From an uncultured Bacilli bacterium (GTDB lineage Bacteria; Bacillota_I; Bacilli_A; RF39; UBA660), in NCBI GenBank assembly GCA_947631105.1, contig CANRKD010000009.1, positions 1 through 32,698 on the forward strand: a DNA stretch of 32,698 nt. The letters are read 5' to 3'. Both the position numbers and the translations under genes were made by a program. Under the pieces are notes generated by a model. It saw only the letters and a program-made list of their open reading frames with translations. It ran no database searches and was not told where the DNA came from. Positions 27,327-32,698 of the stretch are shown in pieces. Position 1 is the first letter of the stretch. Every line of letters begins with the position of its first letter.

Positions 27327-29831
27327 ATGAAAAGAATTTTTAAGGGGTTATCTTTATTTATATTAGTTGTATTATCTCTTACCATAATCTATCCAACAAA
27401 CGCAAATGCTTTATCACAACAAACATCTTATATAAATATTGATGATAATACCCAAAGTTTAACTGTTGGTAATTTATCTTTTTCTAATATTACATTTACA
27501 GATTATTCTTCTACTTCTACCCAATCTTTTGGCTTAACAGGAAGTGTTATAAATAATACTAATAATAGCATAAATTATATATCAGATGTTGATTATTATG
27601 ATGAGAACTATAATTTAATAGCAAAAGGGCATAATTCAAATACCGCAATAGTAGGAACAAGTAATTTTAATCAAATGTCCAATTTAAGTATTTTAAATGG
27701 ACATAGTATTAGTGAGATATATTACTATCGTTTATTAATAAATATAACGGATTTCTCAGAATTATCCAATGTTATTCCGAGTGAAGATTATCGATATCAA
27801 AATTATGATTATGTAATTGATAAGTATGATGTTAATATAGTAGTAAATGAAAATAATACATTGGATATAACAGAAACAATCAGTGCCTATTTTAATAAAC
27901 CAAAACATGGAATTTTTAGAAAAATTCCTTTAAATAATAATATTAAAAGACTAGATGGAACAACTTCTACAAATCATACACAAATTACAAATATTCAAGT
28001 AGACCATACATATTCAACTTCTAGGGAAAATGGTACTTATAAATTACAAATAGGATCAAGTAATACAACACTTACAGGGGAAGAAACTTATGTAATAAAA
28101 TATACTTATAATTTAGGAAAAGATCCAATAAAAGAATATGACGAATTATACTATAATATTATTGGTAATGAATGGGATACTGTTATTGGTAATATAACTT
28201 TCACAATTACTATGCCGAAAGATTTTGATTCAAGTAAAATAGGATTTTCTTCTGGAAAAATAGGATCAACTGATAATAGTAATATCAAATATACAGTAGT
28301 TGGGAATGCAATTACAGGTAGTTATGATGGAGTTCTAGGATCTTATGAGGCTTTGACAGTAAGATGTGAACTAAATGAAGGTTATTTTGTTGGAGCGGGG
28401 TTATCTATTAATGTAATGAATTATCTTGTTTTCTTGTTACCTATAATATTTCTAGGAATTGCCGCGTTAATATGGTATAAGTTTGGCCGTGATGAACCAG
28501 TTGTAGAAACAGTAGAATTTTATCCGCCAGAAGGATTTAATAGTTTAGAAGTTGGATTTTTATATAAAGGAAAAGCGGATAATCAAGATGTAACTTCACT
28601 TCTTATATATCTAGCAAATAAAGGATATTTAGAAATAGCTAATAATAAAATTGATTTAAATTCTGAAAAAGTAAGTTTAACTCAAGATTCAAAAAATAAA
28701 GCTAATCAAAAAATAATTGAAATGCAAAATAAAATGAATGAAGAAAGAATAAATAATCCAAATTCAAAAAAAATTAAGTATTATGAAAATATGCTAGATA
28801 TTTATCAAAACATTGATAATCCAATTGATTATGAACAATATGGACTTAAATCTTCAATTAATAAATTAAATAAAAAAAATAAGTTTTTAATCAAAAAATT
28901 AAAAGATTATGATGGAACGAATGTAAATGAACAATTGTTTATGGATGGATTATTTGAATATGATAGAACAGAAGTTACAGATAAAATGTTATATAATAAT
29001 TTCTATATAACTAATGACAAAATTTTGCGTAATATTAACAATAAACAAAATAAAAGCAAAATATTTGAAAAAGCTGCATCTAATAAATCTATATTTATTA
29101 TTTTAATGATAATTGTTACTTATTGTTTAATTACGATTCCTCCTATTTTTACTTATGGAGAACATGAAACTTTAATTTTAGCTTTATTGTTTCCTGGAAT
29201 TGGTTTTACAGTAATGTTTACTATGTTATTTGGAGAAACTCAAACTATTTATGTTAATGGTAGAGCTACTCGTTCATCTATTGGAACAAAAATATTTGGA
29301 CTGGTTTGGGGTGGTCTGTTTGGAGGAATCCCTTGGACTTTCATTTTTCTTCCTGTATTATTACAGGATCCCATATATTTAACTGGATATATAGTTGGAT
29401 TAGCGTGCGTTTTAGGAATGGTAATATGTTTAAAATATTTACCAAAGAGAACACCATATGGTAATGAAATGTTAGGAAAATTAAGAGGGTTTAAAAATTT
29501 CCTAGAAACAGTAGAAAAAGAAAAATTAGAAGCAATGGTTATGCAAGATCCAACCTATTTTTATAATATTTTGCCTTATACTTATGTTTTAGGTGTATCT
29601 GATACATGGATTAAAAAATTTGAAACAATATCGCTACAAGCCCCTAGTTGGTATGATAGTCCAAATGCTTTTGATGTAATTGAATTTGGAACATTTATGA
29701 ATACTACTATGGTTTCTGCTCAAAGAGTTATGTCATCTAGTCCATCTAGTACCTCATCAAGTGGTGGTGGCTCATCAGGTGGCGGATTTTCTGGAGGAGG
29801 CTCTGGAGGTGGAGGCGGAGGCTCTTGGTAA
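27327..29831 (+). CDS. DUF2207 domain-containing membrane protein with Gly/Ser-rich C-terminus
   Basis: VDKYDVNIVVNENNTLDITETISAYFNKPKHGIFRKIP, TM segments, terminal GGGSSGGGFSGGGSGGGGGGSW; adjacent to lemA as is common. Confidence 0.9.
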   Translation: MKRIFKGLSLFILVVLSLTIIYPTNANALSQQTSYINIDDNTQSLTVGNLSFSNITFTDYSSTSTQSFGLTGSVINNTNNSINYISDVDYYDENYNLIAKGHNSNTAIVGTSNFNQMSNLSILNGHSISEIYYYRLLINITDFSELSNVIPSEDYRYQNYDYVIDKYDVNIVVNENNTLDITETISAYFNKPKHGIFRKIPLNNNIKRLDGTTSTNHTQITNIQVDHTYSTSRENGTYKLQIGSSNTTLTGEETYVIKYTYNLGKDPIKEYDELYYNIIGNEWDTVIGNITFTITMPKDFDSSKIGFSSGKIGSTDNSNIKYTVVGNAITGSYDGVLGSYEALTVRCELNEGYFVGAGLSINVMNYLVFLLPIIFLGIAALIWYKFGRDEPVVETVEFYPPEGFNSLEVGFLYKGKADNQDVTSLLIYLANKGYLEIANNKIDLNSEKVSLTQDSKNKANQKIIEMQNKMNEERINNPNSKKIKYYENMLDIYQNIDNPIDYEQYGLKSSINKLNKKNKFLIKKLKDYDGTNVNEQLFMDGLFEYDRTEVTDKMLYNNFYITNDKILRNINNKQNKSKIFEKAASNKSIFIILMIIVTYCLITIPPIFTYGEHETLILALLFPGIGFTVMFTMLFGETQTIYVNGRATRSSIGTKIFGLVWGGLFGGIPWTFIFLPVLLQDPIYLTGYIVGLACVLGMVICLKYLPKRTPYGNEMLGKLRGFKNFLETVEKEKLEAMVMQDPTYFYNILPYTYVLGVSDTWIKKFETISLQAPSWYDSPNAFDVIEFGTFMNTTMVSAQRVMSSSPSSTSSSGGGSSGGGFSGGGSGGGGGGSW

Positions 29832-29871
29832 CCTCAATAGAGATGATAGAACTAAAGTTTAAGTGTATATG

Positions 29872-29902
29872 AAAAGTCTTCAAATAATATGAAGACTTTT
29901 TT
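29872..29902. terminator. Bidirectional intrinsic terminator between convergent genes
   Basis: AAAAGTCTTCA / TGAAGACTTTT with flanking A/T runs. Confidence 0.85.
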
Positions 29903-29906
29903 ATGA

Positions 29907-31412
29907 TTAAAATAAAGGAGCAAATAATCGTAAGATAGATTGCCAGATAGATTTTATAAATCCTGTTTTTACATCTTCATTATCTAATTTTTTACAATCT
30001 TTAAATGTATTTTCAAAATCTTTACGTATATCTTTCAAGGTACTTACTTGTTCCATATAGATACCATTTTCAAAATGTAAATATAAACTACGATAATCCA
30101 TGTTAATTGTACCAACAACAGATCTCATATCATCAGATAAAAATATTTTAGAATGAACAAATCCTTTGGTATATTTATAGATATGAACTCCACTATCGTA
30201 AAGAACTTTGAAAAACGATGTCGTTTGAGTATATACGATTTTTTTATCAGGAATACCAGGAACAATAATTCTTACATCGACGCCTCTTTTAGCAGCCCTA
30301 CAAAGAGCATTGATCATATCAGTATCAATAATCAAATATGGAGTCATAATATAAAGATATTTTTTGGCGCTATTAATCATATTAATATATACATCCTCAC
30401 CAATAAGATCTTTATGAAGAGGAGCAACTCCATAAGGAATTACATAGCCATCTTTTTTTATTGTCTTAGCAAATGAATATCTAAATTTATTAATATCTGT
30501 ATCTTCCTGAATATTAGCATTCCATAAAGATAAAAACATAATTGTCATGTTCCAAATAGCATCGCCTTCAATTTTAATGCCATTATCTTTCCAAATACCA
30601 AATCGACTATTAATATTAATGTATTCATCACTTAAATTAACTCCTCCTGAAAAGGCCACTTTTCCATCAATAATAGTCATTTTACGATGATCCCGGTTAT
30701 TCATAAAAATTCCTCGAAAAGGGCTTAACTTATTAAAAGAAATGCACTTAATTCCGAAATTTGCTAATTTTTTTGCATAGTTTGTTGAAAGCAAAGCAAT
30801 GGTTCCCATATCATCATACATAATTCGTACATCAATGCCTTCATTTGCTTTTTCTTTTAGAATATCAAGTATTCCATTCCACATAGTTCCTTCATTGATA
30901 ATAAAGTACTCTAGAAAAATAAATTTTTTTGCCTTTTTTAATTCTTTTAATAATTCTGGATAAAATTTTTCGCCAAAATCATAATAAGTAATTTTATTAT
31001 TGGTACTTACAAAATGGTGTGTTCGATTCATCAAATACTGTATATTATCTAATTCTTTTTCTTGAACTTCTTTTACTACTTTAGATTCTTGGTTAAGATA
31101 TTTTTTATATTCATTTTCATATTTAAAAATATTTCTTAATAGTTTATTTCTAGAATAATTCTTACCTAAAGTAATCAATAAAATGGTTCCAAAAATAGGA
31201 AAAATTAATATTAAAATAATCCAAGGTAAGTCATTAGAAAGACGTGTACTATTTTTTAAAATTCCTAATACAATTAAAATACTAATCAAACTATAGAATA
31301 AGTTTATTATCCCTAAATACTTATAGAAAAATAATCGTATAATGATAGCAAAACCAAATTGTAAAATTAATCCTAAAATTACAATTATGGCTCTTTTAAT
31401 TCCATTTAACAT
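29907..31412 (-). CDS. cls: Cardiolipin synthase (two PLD domains)
   Basis: N-terminal TMs, HKD motifs NRDHRKMTIIDGKVAFSGGVN and FVHSKIFLSDDMRSVVGTINMD. Confidence 0.95.
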   Translation of the reverse strand: MLNGIKRAIIVILGLILQFGFAIIIRLFFYKYLGIINLFYSLISILIVLGILKNSTRLSNDLPWIILILIFPIFGTILLITLGKNYSRNKLLRNIFKYENEYKKYLNQESKVVKEVQEKELDNIQYLMNRTHHFVSTNNKITYYDFGEKFYPELLKELKKAKKFIFLEYFIINEGTMWNGILDILKEKANEGIDVRIMYDDMGTIALLSTNYAKKLANFGIKCISFNKLSPFRGIFMNNRDHRKMTIIDGKVAFSGGVNLSDEYININSRFGIWKDNGIKIEGDAIWNMTIMFLSLWNANIQEDTDINKFRYSFAKTIKKDGYVIPYGVAPLHKDLIGEDVYINMINSAKKYLYIMTPYLIIDTDMINALCRAAKRGVDVRIIVPGIPDKKIVYTQTTSFFKVLYDSGVHIYKYTKGFVHSKIFLSDDMRSVVGTINMDYRSLYLHFENGIYMEQVSTLKDIRKDFENTFKDCKKLDNEDVKTGFIKSIWQSILRLFAPLF

Positions 31413-31446
31413 AAATATTAACTCCTTTGTGATTTCAAATTTTTAA

Positions 31447-31484
31447 TATTATATCATGCACAATATTGATGAGTAAATTATTGA
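31447..31484 (-). promoter_or_regulatory. Promoter block copy 1 (upstream of cls)
   Basis: Minus strand TTTACT-N18-TATAAT with extended TGA before TATAAT; 32/38 identical to copy at 32614-32651. Confidence 0.55.
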
Positions 31485-31536
31485 TATATATTACATAATA
31501 AAAATATATTAGTTGTAATAGAGATATATTTATAAT

Positions 31537-32586
31537 TTATTTTTCTATTTTATTTATATATTCATCCAAAGCTAATGGCACATATCTTGGACCTCTAATT
31601 GCATTTATGCCAAAATCTTTTAATTTTTTAAATGATAATTTCCCTTTTTCATATCTTGATATTAAAGTGATTTTCATGGCTCTTTTCATTTTTATATTTT
31701 CGTCTTTATATTCATAAGGAATATTTACTTCCATAACTTTCAATTTATACATAATAGATGAATAAGGTTCTGAAACATATATATAAACTATATCATTTAT
31801 TTTAATATTTGTACTTTGTTTCCATATTATTGTATTATTTTCGTTTAATGCTTTTTCAATATCAAAATATTTTGGATTTGCAGGAATTATCCATTCATTT
31901 TTAGAATTATTTTTATTTATAATGGTATATGAATAACTTTCTTCAACTAAGTTTATGATTTTTTTATCTGGTATGGTATCATTTAGTATAATTGAAATCC
32001 AACTTTTTTTATTCATATGATATGCAGGATAAAAACCCTCCAATTGTAATAACTTTTCTATCTCACTTGGCTCTAATTTGATATTAAGTATTTCAATTTC
32101 ACCAGTTGATTTTTTATCTAATTTATTTTTATCAAGATTCATTATTATACCATACCATTTTTTACTATCTTTATTTTTAAAAGTGGCATATCCAGGAAAC
32201 TTTTCCCATTCAAATTCCGGATCATCTCCATACTTTTCTTTTATTATTTTTGTTATTCTATTGGATTGTTCATATATAAAAGTTTCTTTAGTAAAACAAT
32301 TATTTTTAATATCTTTTAATACATTTTTAAACTCATCTTTAACTTTTCCCACAAAAGTGCCTGTACTATTTTCTATTCGAAAATTAGTATATTCATCTCC
32401 AAAAGATAAATCATAAACTTTTCCTTTAACTATTCCATCATTGTTTATTTCAATATCTACTCTAAAAGTATTATTTATAATATTTTTGGAATATTTATAT
32501 AACGATTTTTCTTTTTTAAAACCATATTTAGATATTTTATCAAAATCAATTTTGGTTCTTTTAAATAATTCTTCTTCAATAGTCAT
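31537..32586 (-). CDS. MmcQ/YjbR-like domain fused to a C-terminal EVE (PUA-like) domain
   Basis: YjbR-like: FEWEKFPGYATFKNKDSKKWYGIIMN...GFYPAYHMNKKSWISIILNDTIPDKKIINLVEESY; EVE-like: EWIIPANPKYFDIEKALNENNTIIWKQSTNIKINDIVYIYVSEPYSSIMYKLKVMEV...GPRYVPLALDEYI. Confidence 0.75.
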   Translation of the reverse strand: MTIEEELFKRTKIDFDKISKYGFKKEKSLYKYSKNIINNTFRVDIEINNDGIVKGKVYDLSFGDEYTNFRIENSTGTFVGKVKDEFKNVLKDIKNNCFTKETFIYEQSNRITKIIKEKYGDDPEFEWEKFPGYATFKNKDSKKWYGIIMNLDKNKLDKKSTGEIEILNIKLEPSEIEKLLQLEGFYPAYHMNKKSWISIILNDTIPDKKIINLVEESYSYTIINKNNSKNEWIIPANPKYFDIEKALNENNTIIWKQSTNIKINDIVYIYVSEPYSSIMYKLKVMEVNIPYEYKDENIKMKRAMKITLISRYEKGKLSFKKLKDFGINAIRGPRYVPLALDEYINKIEK

Positions 32587-32613
32587 TTTTATTTTTCTCC
32601 ATAAATTACTGTT

Positions 32614-32651
32614 TATTATATCACGTATAATACTGATTAGTAAATTAATGA
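32614..32651 (-). promoter_or_regulatory. Promoter block copy 2 (upstream of the YjbR-EVE gene)
   Basis: Minus strand TTTACT-N18-TATAAT with extended TGA; duplicate of 31447-31484. Confidence 0.55.
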
Positions 32652-32698
32652 AGTTGCAGATTATTAATTTATTAGTATAATAATTTACTCATTTTTAT

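Noticed and set aside
29740-29830. GGTGGTGG... repeat at the end of the DUF2207 gene as a microsatellite
   Set aside because: Explained by the Gly/Ser-rich C-terminal tail typical of DUF2207 proteins.
30153-30476. 107-aa plus-strand ORF inside cls
   Set aside because: Antisense to conserved PLD-domain coding region, no SD or domain.
32078-32416. 112-aa plus-strand ORF inside the YjbR-EVE gene
   Set aside because: Antisense, low complexity, Ser/Phe/Leu-rich.

Overview
This is a low-GC, gene-dense window that looks like a Bacillota/Bacilli-type chromosome. The taxonomy is inferred from gene content and AT richness only. Recognisable genes are uvrB, a CBS/DRTGG-containing DHH-type inorganic pyrophosphatase, an SDR oxidoreductase, an MFS transporter, uvrA, lgt, a Tex-family RNA-binding protein, an LTA-synthase-like sulfatase, asnB, a PAP2 phosphatase, TspO, a split NHEJ operon (ku, a stand-alone LigD-type ligase, and a fused PE-Pol protein), a LemA/DUF2207 pair, a cardiolipin synthase-like PLD protein and a YjbR-EVE fusion. 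There is also an ER-type (SipW-like) signal peptidase with three CalY/TasA-like candidate substrates. The most interesting signals are: (1) the three-gene NHEJ operon has a textbook sigma-G-like promoter (TGAATA-N18-CATACTA), and the four-helix protein gene just upstream has a near-identical one, which suggests forespore expression; (2) an uncharacterised 631-aa protein carrying PD-(D/E)XK motifs is followed by a paralogue that lost its catalytic residues and is cut by a single in-frame TAA; (3) a recurrent promoter-SD-ATG module has a TGNTATAAT-like extended -10 element 26-28 nt upstream of the start codon; (4) two genes share a 38-bp duplicated promoter block; (5) a perfect 12-bp hairpin sequesters the Shine-Dalgarno of the SipW-type substrate gene; (6) there is a candidate small RNA between the NHEJ operon and the nuclease genes. 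No rRNA, tRNA, CRISPR array or insertion sequence was recognised.
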